Of a stretch of DNA of 64,000 bases, positions 37,113 through 48,729 are shown in pieces (within the stretch, counting starts at the first letter, position 1; every line of letters begins with the position of its first letter). Location: assembly GCF_027943255.1 (NCBI RefSeq), contig NC_072895.1:77688001-77752000 (forward strand), written 5' to 3'. The DNA is from Anastrepha obliqua (taxonomy: Eukaryota; Arthropoda; Insecta; Diptera; Tephritidae). Position numbers and translations under genes: made by a program. The notes beneath the pieces were generated by a model that saw only the letters and a list, made by a program, of their open reading frames with translations, did not search any database and was not told where the DNA came from.

Positions 37113-37761
37113 TCTTCTTCTTCTTAATTGGAACTATAACTGCTTACGCGATTTTGGCCGAGTTTAACAAAGCGCGCCAGTCGTTTCTTTCTCGTGCTAA
37201 CCCTCGCCAGTTAGACACACCAAGTGAAGCCAAGTCTTTCTCCACCTGATCTTTCCAACGCAGAGGAAGTCTTCCTCTTCCTCTGCTACCAACAGCTGGT
37301 ACCGCATCAAATACCTTCAAAGCCGAAGCGTTTGTATCCATTCGGACGACGTGACCCAGCCAGCGTAGTCGCTGTATATTTATTCGCTGCGCTATGTCTA
37401 TGTCGTCGTAAAGCTCATACAGCTCGTCGTTCCATCGCCTGCGATATTCGCCGTTGCCAACATGCAAAGGTCCAAAAATCTTACGCAGAATCTTTCTCTC
37501 AAACACTCCAAGCGTCGCTTCATCGGATGTTGTCATCGTCCAAGCTTCTGCGCCATACGTTAGGACGGTTATGATGAGAGCCTTGTAGAGTGTTAGTTTT
37601 GTTCGTCGAGAGAGGACTTTACTACTCATTTGCCTACTTAGTCCAAAGTAGCACTTGTTGGCAAGAGAGATTCTACGTTGGATTTCAAGGCTGATATTGT
37701 TATCGGTGTAAATGCCGGTTGCTAAATAAACGAAGTCTTTTACAACCTCGAAATTATATTT
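37113..37761 (-). mobile_element. LINE-A copy 6, clean 5'-truncated insertion
   Basis: A 649-bp copy with 11-bp target-site duplications ATTAATCAACT at 37102-37112 and 37762-37772. It begins within the ORF at YNFEVVKDFVYL and stays open for about 205 codons to the natural stop at 37144: LANKCYFGLSRQMSSK, TLYKALIITVLTYGAEAW, GVFERKILRKIFGPLHVG, IQRLRWLGHVVRMDT, LPLRWKDQVEKDLASLGV and RNDWRALLNSAKIA. The 3' UTR is only about 30 bp and ends in (GAA)n. It is the best-preserved copy here and defines the family's 3' end. Confidence 0.93.
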
Positions 37762-37772
37762 ATTAATCAACT

Positions 37773-38690
37773 AAAAAATAGAATAAAATTGTATTAATCA
37801 AAATTAAACAAATTAAAAAAGAGCATATTAATAAAATAAAATAATATAATCCATAATCCAAAAAAAAATATATTAATATAATCCAAAATGGCATTAAATT
37901 AATGAAACGAAGGAAGTAAAATAAAATAAAGCAAAAAAAAAAGAAAAAAAATAAAATGAGATAATTGCAATAAACTCATTTAATTTGAACTAAATAAAAA
38001 ATTGCAATAAATGTATGAAAATTATATAAATTAAAAATATACAGTAGATTAAAATAAAACAAAATAACTTACTTAAAAAAATTTGAACTTAATTAATCAA
38101 AACTAAATTAAACTAAATAAAAAATAGGATAAAATATAATAAATAAAAAAACTAAATAAAATAAAATATAATTAAATAAAACGAAAAAAAAAATATTTTA
38201 AAGCAGTCAAAATAAAATTAAACTCACTTAACTGTTTATTTAAAATAAAACTGAATAAAAAATACACAAAATAAAATAAAATTACAAAAATGCTTAGAAA
38301 TACAGTAGAAAAAATGCAACATAAAATAAAACGAGATAAACTGAAACTAGTCTCAATTACAAAAAAAAAAAAACTAAATAAAATTAAAAGAAATAAATTA
38401 AAGTAATACAAAAAAATAAGATTAAACCAAATTAATCAAAATGAAACTGAATAATAAAATAGCACGAAATAAAATTAAATTTAATTTATTACAATATTAT
38501 TATTATTTATTTGTTATCTATAATTAAAATTACAAAATAACTTTTTAGCACAAGCTACCAAGGCTATCGGCCAGAATTTAATTTAAAATATGCTTAATAA
38601 TACAATAGAAAAAATACAATGATATAAAATGAAATGAACTAAAATTGAATATTCAATAGAAACCAAATAATAAAATAAAATAAAGCAATT
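37773..38690. repeat. A-rich degenerate AAATA-type tract
   Basis: About 0.9 kb dominated on the plus strand by A runs with interspersed T, in units such as ATAAAATAAA and AACTAAATAAA. C and G are almost absent. No clear fixed period. It looks like a decayed pentanucleotide/hexanucleotide satellite. The LINE-A copy is inserted at its left margin. Confidence 0.85.
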
Positions 38691-41132
38691 ACTCGGATTT
38701 GAAATTGTTTCTGAGAATATATTGACGCAGACTAAATCTTCGACTTATCGGCACGTGTATGAGATTATTCTTCAATCACTACTCATTTATATGTAAAGAT
38801 ACACAAACAAGATCACAATTTAATAAATTAAAAAAACATTTGATAAAAAAAGATACATTAAGGTACTCAATAACATAATTATATGATAAATTTTATAAAA
38901 ATTACCTTTAGCAATTTTATTCAGGCGGTTGCTTTAGTCTAACTATATGGCGATCTCCATCCTTAGCAGTATTAATTGCAGATGAGGCTTTCGTTAGCAT
39001 TTGTCAAAGATATGTGTGGCCCACACTATTAGTGCTCTATAATTTTATTAATATAACTTTACCAAAAATACTTGACAAGTAAATAATCGATACAATTTTT
39101 GGTGTTCCGTGTTATCTTTCCGTAAGTGAGCAAAAAATAATGCTCAAATTTCAACGCGATCAATCGTTGACAATCGGTCGCGATCAATTGCGTTGAGTTT
39201 TGAGCTACGTGAAAAAGTATAAATATTCATTGGGCATGAAACTACATTCCCGAAATTTTTGTACAATGCCTGGCTCAAACGTTTGAAGAAAATTTGTCAA
39301 TTTTTTTTTAATTCGTTTAGACCTAGATTTATATGGATGTAGGAGAATTAACTATATTTTCACAATAAAACTATTAAAATTAAATACAAGACAAATAAAC
39401 TGTCAAAACTTGTCAATAAGTCATTTATTATTTAAATTTATTTGACGAATTATAAATATTCAATTCACAAACAAAGATCCAAACTCATATCAGTAATCTG
39501 CATATTTTTCTCTATTCCTTTAGGTAAGAAATGACGTAATTACACATTCAGAATAATTTTGCTCTGCTCAAACTCATAACTTATCTGCGAGTGGTAAGTT
39601 AAATTAAAAAAAAAAAAACAAATAAAAGAATTACATACCCCCGCTACACAACTCATAAATATCTTCGAACCTCGTAATCTATAAACGGGATTCTTCCCTA
39701 ATCTTTCCGACAATGTTGCCTCTTAATCAGTTAACAACGTTTAGCAAAATAACTGTATATTTCGAACGATTCAACTGGTGGCTTAAATCACAACAATAAA
39801 TAATCCACTGGTTTTCACCAACAATCGAACAACAGCAACATCCACGTTTACAGATTCAATCACAAAGACTGCCAGCTGCAGCAACAAGTCAAAATTGTGT
39901 CAGTCCGCACACACTGCGCTTACCTGCTACAAATGCGGCTATAACGAGCTGGAATTGTTAAGTGGAAGTTGCGCGACGGAGTAGGTAGAATATCCTAACG
40001 CTTGAGGAATGAAGCGACTGTGGACTGTGGACAGTGGCAAACTGCATAATCCAATCAATTCGAAAGCAACAAAACAAAAAAAATTGGGAAAAGGAAATAA
40101 GAATACCGTCAACCAATTTAAAGTGCCAACAATTGGTTCACATAACAATACAAAAATACCAGAAACAATAGCCCTCGCTACCACAGCACCGAGTATCATT
40201 GAAGTATATACAAAAAGCCAGTACAACCAACAAGACTGAAATATCTGCCAGTTCAATTTATAATCACTGCCGCAGGATAACATTTGGGAGTTCGAGTAAC
40301 TGTCTGACCAGCGCGTTCTGAGGAGGTGGGTACCTCCAGAATACAGTGCACTGCAACAAAGTAAGTCAAATAAAATCAAATCAAACCGAACTGAGTGGTA
40401 AATTCAATGCAAAGCTAAAGGACAATAAAGAGAAGCTATAACAGCGACAGCATATACTTGCTAGGAAAGCACAAGGACAAGTGCTCAGTGTCAGCACCAG
40501 AAACAAGCGAAAAAAGCGATGATGGTTGCTGAAATTGAATAACGTAAAATAAAAAATGATAGCCTTCGGCACTTAAACCTATTTTCCAGTGAGTCCGAAG
40601 TTTAATAAACACGAATTTGGTTACTGTGCATTTAAAGCAACTCAGAAGTGGATTCATGAAAAACTGAAGGGTTCAGCATAGAGCGCATTTTTAGGCAACA
40701 ATTTAACATGAATATATTTATTATAGTAGGTATTATTATGAAAAATATCCTATTATTCGAAAAATTGATAAACAAATATGGGATCTAATAGTTCTAAAAT
40801 ACTTAACACTTATAGACCACAATCTCACTGGACACTTCGTCGTCATTTGTTTGTTGTCTCAGTCTTATATTTATTATCCTCGTTTGACTCCATACTCATT
40901 AGTTGTGCTTCTTAATTCTAAGATGGCAACAGTCGTTGATAACTTTCTTGATGTTGGCTCTGTTGGAATTTTCATGCCGCGTCTAATATCGCTAAGTTGT
41001 CTGCCTGTTCATTGGTGTCATGACATGCATGTCCAGGTACCCAAGCTCTGCTGCCTCTTCAGTATTGAGCATAGTATTGGATCAGCCGTAGCTGAATGGG
41101 GTGATGCGTGACGACCAAAGTTTTTTCCCATG
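38691..41132. other. Spacer
   Basis: No gene recognised. The 146-codon open frame at 39939-40379 (minus) has no motif and sits over AAC/AAT-rich sequence. Confidence 0.5.
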
Positions 41133-41245
41133 GCGATCGCTCCTCGGCAGGTAATGGTTAATCTCCGAATGTATTTCTGACCTGAAAAAAGCTGCTCACA
41201 AAAAATATCTGCCTTTCGGAGTCGGCTCATACTGTCAAAGTGTAA
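41133..41245 (+). mobile_element. SINE internal fragment
   Basis: Matches the middle of the SINE in plus orientation: CGATCGCTCCTCGGCAGGTA, then CTCCGAATGTATTTCTG and CTTTCGGAGTCGGCT. It lacks the tRNA-like head and the 3' end. Confidence 0.8.
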
Positions 41246-41499
41246 ATTTTCTTTTAACTTTAAAAATTGAAAATGCAATCGTTCTTCATAAAAGGTGGAG
41301 AGTCCTAACTATAAAATCTTTTTCGAAGAAAAGACAAAGTAAAATTAAATGTAATTAAAGAAAAATTGCAGATTTTTCCAAAAATTTTTCTGAGAAAAGT
41401 TTTAAATTTCTTGATTAAAAAATTTGTACACATATGATGTTATCTTTTACCTATATTTTAAGACTTAGTATTAGTAAAAATGAGCTCCGGGAGCTCCTC

Positions 41500-41545
41500 T
41501 CAGAAAAGACGTTTTGCGGTGAACACTATATCTCTGAACTGGATC
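41500..41545 (-). CDS. Candidate last exon of the 41.8-kb gene
   Basis: On the minus strand a pyrimidine-rich tract (TTTGTTTTTTAATTTCAG) ends at 41548, 270 bp downstream of the GTAAGT donor at 41817. The donor exon ends two bases into a codon. Joining at the next AG (exon from 41545) gives ATG then ATCCAGTTCAGAGATATAGT in frame and a TGA at 41502-41500, adding 15 residues. Joining at the first AG (from 41547) gives only about 8 residues to a TAG at 41528-41526. Both are predictions from splice signals only. Confidence 0.35.
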
Positions 41546-41817
41546 CTCTGAAATTAAAAAACAAACAGATTTCGTTAAAGTAATGTTAAATCTAGTAATT
41601 AATTGAAGGAATAAGCAAAATACATTTTTTTGACAAAATGGCAGTTTCTCAAAAAAAATCGGGTTTTGACCAAAATTTCGGTCATAAAGTGTTTATAAGA
41701 AAAGAGATTTTATCGGCGAGAAAAAATCTTCGATTAATTACTAAAAAATATATTTAAGAAGCTCGTGTTTAAAGTTAGAAAAGCACTTTACATAGGATAA
41801 ATATTGTTTTTACTTAC

Positions 41818-42171
41818 ATGGAGTTGTCTATTCCAGGGCCATATAATACACTTTCCGCCGCTTCAGCAGCTTCTAATAACTCGAGCGGATGTTGTCTGCG
41901 GGCCATTCTTCCATCTCGGCTGCTCTCACGCGCTCTGAGATCGGAAAAGTTCACGCGTTTCTCATCTTCTTTTTCGGTATATGAATGCGCTTTGGGCCCA
42001 AGTGTAATTCCTATTGCCTTCAAATAATAGAATAGTGACGCCATTCCTTCAATAAATATGCCGGCAACTATGTATCCAGCGATTTCCACAGTTTCCGCAA
42101 CGGCCAGAACAATTTTGGAAGATATTTTCCAAATCAGTTGATTGTAGCTCTCGTTGTTGTTTTGGTTATCG
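41818..42171 (-). CDS. Unidentified host membrane-protein exon (partial)
   Basis: Open frame of about 118 codons with balanced base composition, unlike the AT-rich surroundings. It reads ESYNQLIWKISSKIVLAVAE, then a hydrophobic stretch TVEIAGYIVAGIFIEGMASL, FYYLKAIGITLGPKAHSYTE, a charged segment KEDEKRVNFSDLRARESSR and an Ala/Glu-rich HPLELLEAAEAAESVLYGPG. One membrane-spanning helix is likely, with a polar C-terminal tail. It ends at a splice donor AT|GTAAGTA (41818/41817). No in-frame ATG lies near its 5' end; the frame runs into the flanking SINE, so upstream exon(s) are missing or the acceptor was disturbed. I do not recognise the family. It is the strongest host-gene candidate in the window. 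Confidence 0.55.
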
Positions 42172-42470
42172 GAATTCACAGATAGAACGTTGGTTCGAAT
42201 CGCGATGAAACCAAAATTAATAAAAACATTTTTCTAATAGCGGTCGCCCCTCGGCAGGCAATGGCAAACCTCCGAGTGTATTTCTGCCATGAAAAAGCTC
42301 CTCATAAAAATATCTGCCATTCGGAGTCGGCTTGAAACTTTAGGTCCCTCCATTTGTGGAACAACATCAAGACGCACACCACAAATAGGAGGAGGAGCTC
42401 GGCCAAACACCCAAAAAGGGTGTACGCGCCAATCATATATATATATATATATATAATATATATACCTACA
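42172..42470 (+). mobile_element. SINE, lacks A box
   Basis: Plus-oriented SINE with a B box GGTTCGAATC at 42192-42201, then the AGCGGTCGCCCCTCGGCAGG core, CTCCGAGTGTATTTCTGCC, CGGAGTCGGCTTGAAACTTT and GTGTACGCGCCAAT, and a (TA)n tail at 42434-42470. The head is truncated at GGAATTCACAG, so the A box is absent. It is antisense to, and directly abuts, the exon at 41818-42171. Confidence 0.88.
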
Positions 42471-42483
42471 CATATTTCTAATA

Positions 42484-43056
42484 AATTCTCACTGCTGAGA
42501 TCTGTATAACTCGAAAGTATAACCTCAGCAACATCTTCTGGTAATGGCTCATAATGATGTTCGAAAGTGAATAATTGATTGCCAGCTGCACCATGAGTCT
42601 GGTCCGTTCAGGCACTTATAGTATTGAGGTTTTCCGTCAGTTGAACAATAATGATAATATGTGTGGCTCAGATAGCATTATACATTTTTTCAACGGAATC
42701 ACAATTTCTCCTTATTGCTAAGCCATAATAAACTGACAACTTATCGATCATCTTTCCGGTAAGTTTGCCTTTTCCACTGAGAGTTTTTTATATTTTTTTC
42801 CTTTTTTGTTTTCAACTGTTTCCACATTTTTTTTTTTGCCACAATATCGATGTCGCGTACTCATTTGTTTCTGTACGGGTCCAACTTCTGGGTCACCGTA
42901 AGTTACAGCATTTAAAATTCCCGAGTAAGCTTTCGAGTCACCGTCTTGGATGTAATTTATATACATGACTCCAAGTTTTTCCAATGAACGTTGGAACACT
43001 TCGACGACTGAATCTACTTCCATTTTCCGAAGACTCTCATGACAAATAAAAATCAT
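42484..43056 (-). pseudogene. Mutator-like transposase domain remnant
   Basis: On the minus strand: MEVDSVVEVFQRSLEKLGV, YINYIQDGDSKAYSGI, AVTYGDPEVGPVQKQMSTRH, then in a second frame SGKGKLTGKMIDKLSVYYGL, AIRRNCDSVEKMYNAI and HHYEPLPEDVAEVILSS. This matches the Mutator-like transposase domain common in arthropods (GDGDSKT-, PYGD, HVQKRMGTRLR, GKGRLTDK-IDKL-VYYGLAIR-N). A frameshift and stops are present, and no TIRs were found. Confidence 0.8.
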
Positions 43057-45149
43057 CGATTTATTTCATAAGAGTGCGCGACAAAAGGACTCGAATTTAT
43101 GTTACGATCTGCACATGCTTATGATGGACTCGCTTAAGATGGAAACTCTGTTCTAGATGGCCGTTTTTTACTTAGGTTTTAAACGGTTTAGAGAAAATGG
43201 TTTACCAAAATATGAAAAAAACTCACACAGTAGAACTTGATTGAATTAAATTTAAGAGAAATTTCAAACTATATATATTAACTCTCAATTTCATCGACAT
43301 GCCAAAAAACTTACAAGTGACTTCACTTCGGGTTTTTGCTGTAAAATGTAGCCACAAAGATAAATCTACTCTTTCGTAGGCCCCATAATTTCAATGGTTT
43401 GGAATGGCATTTTGTTCTACTCAAAAGCCGAAGGCAATATTCTCATCCGATTTTTATTAGCTACCAGATAGCAAAAAAAAATTGAGTTACAGTTGAAGTT
43501 TTTGCCACGCGTTAAAATTTAAATTTTATATCGAAGATATATTATATATATATATATTGTATATATATATATACATATTATAATTATATTAGACTGCTGG
43601 CTGGTTATGTGCTGTTGTTGGCTGAAAAGAAAAAAAACGAATTATAACAATGAAAAAACAAAATTGTTTTTAGAAACACCCATCTTTGTTGAACATCCCT
43701 GGAGACATCCCTTCAGAACAACACGAAGCTATAATAATAAAAGTCGATAACGCTGTTACTTCTTTTACCAAGCTATATTTTCAGCGGAAAGAGGATAGCT
43801 CGGACAGAATCGTTTTTCTGAATAAAGTTCAAATCATTTTACATAGGAGTTATGCCAATAAGGCATGTGGTGTACCCAAACGAAGCTCACTGACTTTTTC
43901 CAAAAACTTTATATTTGTAATCCATTAATTTCATGTTTTTGTACAATTTATGTAAGTGCAATGGATAAAACACAACGAACTAAATTTTTGGATGTACATT
44001 TGTAATGTACATTCTGTTAAGATGAACACTTGGCTACATGGACTTTGCTTCAGTTCCCATTTTAACCAGAGTCCATTTTAACCACTTTCCACTGTAATCA
44101 TGTCCGCTAACTTCATGACGTTTCTCTTAAATATACCAAGTAATTTTCTTTTCAGAGATATAAAATTATACCCAAAATTTTATTTAGTGCATAAAACTAA
44201 AGAAAATGTTTTTGTTTTTAAGGTTATTTGATTATTTGAGGGATGTATTCAATTGGCTTTCTTCCCTTTATATCCTAGAAACCATAGCAGTAGAGATAAG
44301 GAAATGGGTTGCTCACAGCGCAAATACGTTTTAACTTCAAAAAAAGAGAAGGCTACATATACATATGATGTTAAAATGAATCTACCTACAAGCTAACTTA
44401 TCTGTGTGTGTGTAAATATGTAAATATGTAAATATGTACACACTGTGTGTGAGCGTGGAAAATAGATAAATCACATGCCATCCATTTCATTCAGTTATAA
44501 AATAAATTTTTGAAAAATTCATCTCTATTTTGATTGAGTTAAAACTTTTATTATCGCTTCTACAGTTGGACATAAAAGCGGAATGGCTCGAAGTTTGTTT
44601 TTTATGCGCAACTGTTATCCTCGTAGTTTGCGTTTGATATCATAAAATATGATCCGTGCTGAAAAACACGTGCAATACTTATTAAAAAAGAAACATAAAC
44701 TGTCTTTGACAAATAAAGTTAATCGACAGTTGTAATTTTCATTTATCAAAATTAATTAAAACCAATCAAGTGCACAGATCATACAAATAAAGTGGATAAA
44801 TTTGGTTATAACCATAACGCCAATAATTACAAATATTCATGCATTCTCGTGAGTGCTTGCATCAATTATATATGTAGAGAAACTCGTTTAAAGGTTTTTT
44901 TATTTTTGTTTTTTCTGCCATTTTTTAGTGAAATGAATAAATGAGGAGCATTCTGATGCAAAAAATGTTGTTGTTGGTCTAGTGCCACCACCTTGTATAG
45001 ATTAACCTTCAGTGGTATTGTACAACATTTTTCTGTAAATTTCTATACAGATCAGTGAGGATAATATAACTGAATTACGGTTGTGTTAACCGCTTCGCGC
45101 TATTGACGAAATTCATCGGGTTGACTAATATCAAGGCCTGCTATATCAG
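43057..45149. other. Spacer with AT microsatellites
   Basis: (TA)n/(ATAC)n at 43538-43578. A short (TAAATATG)3-type run with a preceding (GT)n lies at 44402-44440. Nothing coding recognised. Confidence 0.6.
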
Positions 45150-45900
45150 CAAACAAAGTAAAGGATTGAGAACCAAAAGCCTAAATCTTAGTCTCGCGAA
45201 AAATGGATAGCTAAGGAGAAGATGCATATATAATTTCACTTGAACCTCCATGCAGCTGACGTCACAAGGACTCGAAGTAATGTAGAGGCTCTTAGCACGC
45301 ATACTTCGCGAGCAACGTTCTATAAGGGCACCCGCAAAGCTTGAGAACTGAACTTTTTTTAACATTAGAAGCTCCCTCAAGCGTCTCCGATCCACTCGTA
45401 TCCAGAAAACTCTCGCTACCTTGCGAGTTTGTGTTCTTGCCCAGCGCTCACTGAGTTGATGCGAAGCCCACTTTTTCAGGAACAGATCACAGGTAGCCAA
45501 GAGGATACTAAACATCTAATTTCGAGAGTAAAACCACCTCACAATTTCCCTATTTCCACCTCACAACTCCCCTATTTCCATGACCCGGTACTCAAAGAAA
45601 AACAAAGCGTTCGAAGAAAGAGAAGCCAAGTAATTCTCGACCAGTTTCGAGCGCACCATCATCGAACCTAAGAATGTAATTGCCGCTTAGCTGTTGGTGT
45701 AGATATTTGATTCTCTGATAGTAGTTACACAAGTGTAGCTTGAACTTGAGTTTTATGGGGAGCCCCTCTCAGAATATTCCTCCGCCTATCCTTTCATCTA
45801 ACTTCAAGCCAAACATGAACGCGTTCGCCAGAACTTGTCTCTCCAAATGTTGCACCCGCCCACTCTTCGGTTGATGAAATGTGAGTGCAGAATATCCACC
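45150..45900 (-). pseudogene. jockey-like LINE RNase H remnant
   Basis: Read on the minus strand with frame changes: LKLDERIGGGIFSERLPIKL (family FTDGSKMDEGVGAGVFSE, the RNase H start), then YRVMEIGE and PGHGNR (family WVPGH-GIEGNE), and SHQLSERWARTQTRKVARVF and RVDRRRLRELLMLKK. The last block is collinear with 23940-24060. The catalytic TDGS is degraded. Same jockey-type family as 23490-24065. Confidence 0.65.
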
Positions 45901-47567
45901 AAAAGTGTATACAGTAATTGGATAGTCTGGTTCTTAGGTAAAAAAATCGTCAACGGCTTGCAAACTTGTTTTACAATATTATAGTATATATTTTCATTCT
46001 ATACACGCTCTCTAGACTTGGTCCTCCTATTAGATCAAGTCTAATTTAATAAGTGAATTTGTTTCTAAGTTACCGGGAAACAAAGCAAGGTCTTTAGAAC
46101 ATATGTGAACTCCTTCTTATCCACAAAGTGATGCCCTAGACATCCTCCCATGAGGGAAACCGAACCCCTTATCGCGGTCACTCACATTGGTCTTGTTTCA
46201 CTTCATTCATTGCACAATTTTTAGTTACCTGCTTTAGTCAATTCCATCGCAATTTTCAAACTTTCTATCATATTCCAACATTTTTGCAGCAAACGAACGA
46301 ACTTATTAATTTACATACATGGATCCATTCAAAACATCCATGTACGTGTCCCACAAACTAAATGGGCATTCTTCGAGCCAATGAAGAGCCATCGTGAACT
46401 TAGAATTTAAATCTATGTATGTAAATTTTATTTATGTGAATACTATCGTGTATGTTCTGATCTATTTGCACAAGTGGTGTCCAGCGTCCTTATTATTGTT
46501 TCAAAATTGTTTGCTGCTTTTTTTTATTTCATTTCAAAATAATGACTGCAAGTTGTTACAATTGTGCAACAAACAAAACCTCGTACAAATTATAACAAAT
46601 TGTAAAGTTGTTTGCCATTTTGTCATTCGCTGGCGTTTGCTGCAATTGCATTCATCTCCTTTCATCCGCTTTCCCCTTTATTTCCCTGCCAAGGACATCC
46701 AACTTGTCGTTACTAGTTCCTTTGCTTTGCTTCATCCGACATTACGATTGACTTTTTCGTCGACTTTTTTCCATTTTTGCACTCATTTTCATCCATATAT
46801 ATTTCAAATGCTCAGCTAAGCGTGAATTGAGTTTTGTTTTCAGTGGGATAGGCTACAACTTGGTTGCATTCTGTTGCTTCATGCTGCTATACTCCGATAT
46901 CAGTGCCGTACTGTTCTTGTTATTGCTTTAGTTTTATAGGGATATACATACATATAAGTAATTGTTGTTGTTGTTCACGCTGCTGCAGTTATGACAAAAG
47001 TTTCTCTAGTCGATTATTGCTCGTTCGCCGCTCTCATGCAGAAAATGCGGTTGTTGTTGTTGAAATTTTAGTTTAAAAACTTGACACCGAAATTTGTCGA
47101 TCATTGTTGCCTCTGTAACCGGCAAACAAATATCAAATATGGTGAAAACTGTCCAAATTATTTTAAAGCTAAATTCATTTTACGCATATATACATGCATA
47201 CACATATACATAAATAGAAAAAAATGTAAAGAAGCAAAGTTTAAGAAGAAATTTAAGCCACATGTCGAACTTCTTATGCACTTACGGTTCAAAGTATTAA
47301 ATTAAGGAATATCCATTATTGTGGGGTTGATCGGTCTTTGGTTAAACAAATTGCTAGTTTGCTGCATTCGAAACTGAACATTTATATTAATATATACATA
47401 TATATATATAGAGAAAATGCAAATGCTGCTCATATGCAATATGTATTAAGATATGGAGCACTGTTTAACCCAGGCTAAATTATTTTATTTAATTAAATAA
47501 TGTTCGTTCCCAACTGTGTGTGAAGATTAAATGGCTTATCAAATCGGGTCAAGTTGTCAATTTGGTG
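45901..47567. other. Spacer
   Basis: Nothing recognised. The 141-codon plus frame at 46394-46819 is Phe/Leu-rich with no motif. Short TA runs at 47385-47412. Confidence 0.5.
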
Positions 47568-47794
47568 CAAAGTGGCGCAAAATTAAACACCCTATTGGAA
47601 GATTTACAATCTTTGCAAATGGCGTCGTACGTCAATTATATTTGAGACTTTTGACTTGAGACAGCTGCAGTATACAAAGAGACAAGCACATAAACGCCAG
47701 AATAAAGATTCTCATCACTCAAAAAGTCACTTTTTTTATTTAGTGAAAAAGTTATTCAAAAACAAAATTGGATGATTAATTTTGCGCCACCCTG
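47568..47794. mobile_element. 227-bp Tc1/mariner-type MITE
   Basis: Inverted ends: left CAAAGTGGCGCAAAATTAAA, right (inward from 47794) CAGGGTGGCGCAAAATTAAT, continuing with CACCC/CATCC. TA follows the right end at 47795-47796; the left flank is TG. No coding potential. Confidence 0.75.
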
Positions 47795-47796
47795 TA

Positions 47797-48258
47797 CTAT
47801 CTCTAGTTATTTTTTAATTATTATATTAAGTTATTTTTAATAAGGACCAGCGTACATTTTTTTCATGGGCCGCAGTGAGCTTAAATGAAATTCAATCTAA
47901 AACTCTAATGACTCCTTCCAGTTTCCTCTTGCTATTATTTTGTTGATGTCTCGTAAAAATTAAAATAATTGTTCCTATTAAAATCGACAAATCGATTCTT
48001 CCACTCGGTTCACTTCCAATACTAGTTCGAATACAAACTATATTATAATAAATTGAAAAACAGGCGCCTCAAAAAGATAACAGCAGTGCAACAGCTGATT
48101 TGACTTTTTAATTTTATATTTTCTCTACTCTGTCAAATTTGAAATTTCGAGTTTAACCTTCTAAAAAATTGAAGCAAAAACAATATACACGCTATTGTTG
48201 TTCCTACTCTACTACTATTAACTCACATCCAATATTACGAAGATTGACTTCGCGATGA
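47797..48258. other. Spacer
   Basis: AT-rich; nothing recognised. Confidence 0.5.
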
Positions 48259-48725
48259 TTACAGGAACACCCGATTTGATATTTTGTTCTGGAAGGTAGT
48301 GTTATAGACTACCATGGTCCACAAGAGGTCAATCAATCTCTGTTCATTATTAAAAGTTTTATCGTGGATTATAAATCTTACAATTGTGAGATCAAATATC
48401 CCTTCCTTGTGAATCCTGTACTTGAAGTCGTCAAGCCTTGCTCCTACGGTATCATACCAGGAGAATGATTCTAATTCATAGTCCTTGTAACGTTCAACGT
48501 TGACAGTGCGGCCTTTCTCACAAATCATGTTGCTTAATTAATTCTAGGCGGCGGACCTCGAACCATCGCGCAACTAGATAAAACATTTTCGTTATTTGCC
48601 ACACAGACTTTGTCATTACAGTTATCGAAACCTCCCGGAAATTTCTCACATTGCTTTCCCAAATGTCGCCAGCCAAAATAGTATTCATTTACTTTGCAAA
48701 TATACAACATACGAGTAGAGGTCAC
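48259..48725 (-). pseudogene. Unidentified ORF pair, one frameshift apart
   Basis: Two abutting minus-strand frames. 48534-48725 reads CKVNEYYFGWRHLGKQCEKF, PGGFDNCNDKVCVANNENVL and SSCAMVRGPPPRIN; it is Cys-rich. 48259-48528 reads ICEKGRTVNVERYKDYELES, FSWYDTVGARLDDFKYRIHK, EGIFDLTIVRFIIHDKTF and LIDLLWTMVVYNTTFQNKIS. The protein-like composition (W, D, Y, C; few low-complexity runs) in both suggests a once-continuous coding sequence broken by a frameshift near 48530, or two exons. It lies directly against the truncated DD41D fragment. I do not recognise the family. Confidence 0.35.
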
Positions 48726-48729
48726 TTCC

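Noticed and set aside
39939..40379. 146-codon minus frame
   Set aside because: No motif, starts and ends without splice or regulatory support, and sits over CAA/AAT-rich DNA.
41461..41580. Plus-strand CGEHYISELDPLKLK resembling a THAP-domain end
   Set aside because: Too short, lacks the zinc-ligand pattern, and lies opposite the better-supported candidate last exon.
42192..42201. tRNA-like B box GGTTCGAATC as a possible tRNA gene
   Set aside because: It belongs to the SINE; no A box or cloverleaf can be formed.
43538..43578. TA-rich run as a possible CRISPR or satellite array
   Set aside because: A simple eukaryotic microsatellite; there are no spaced repeats.
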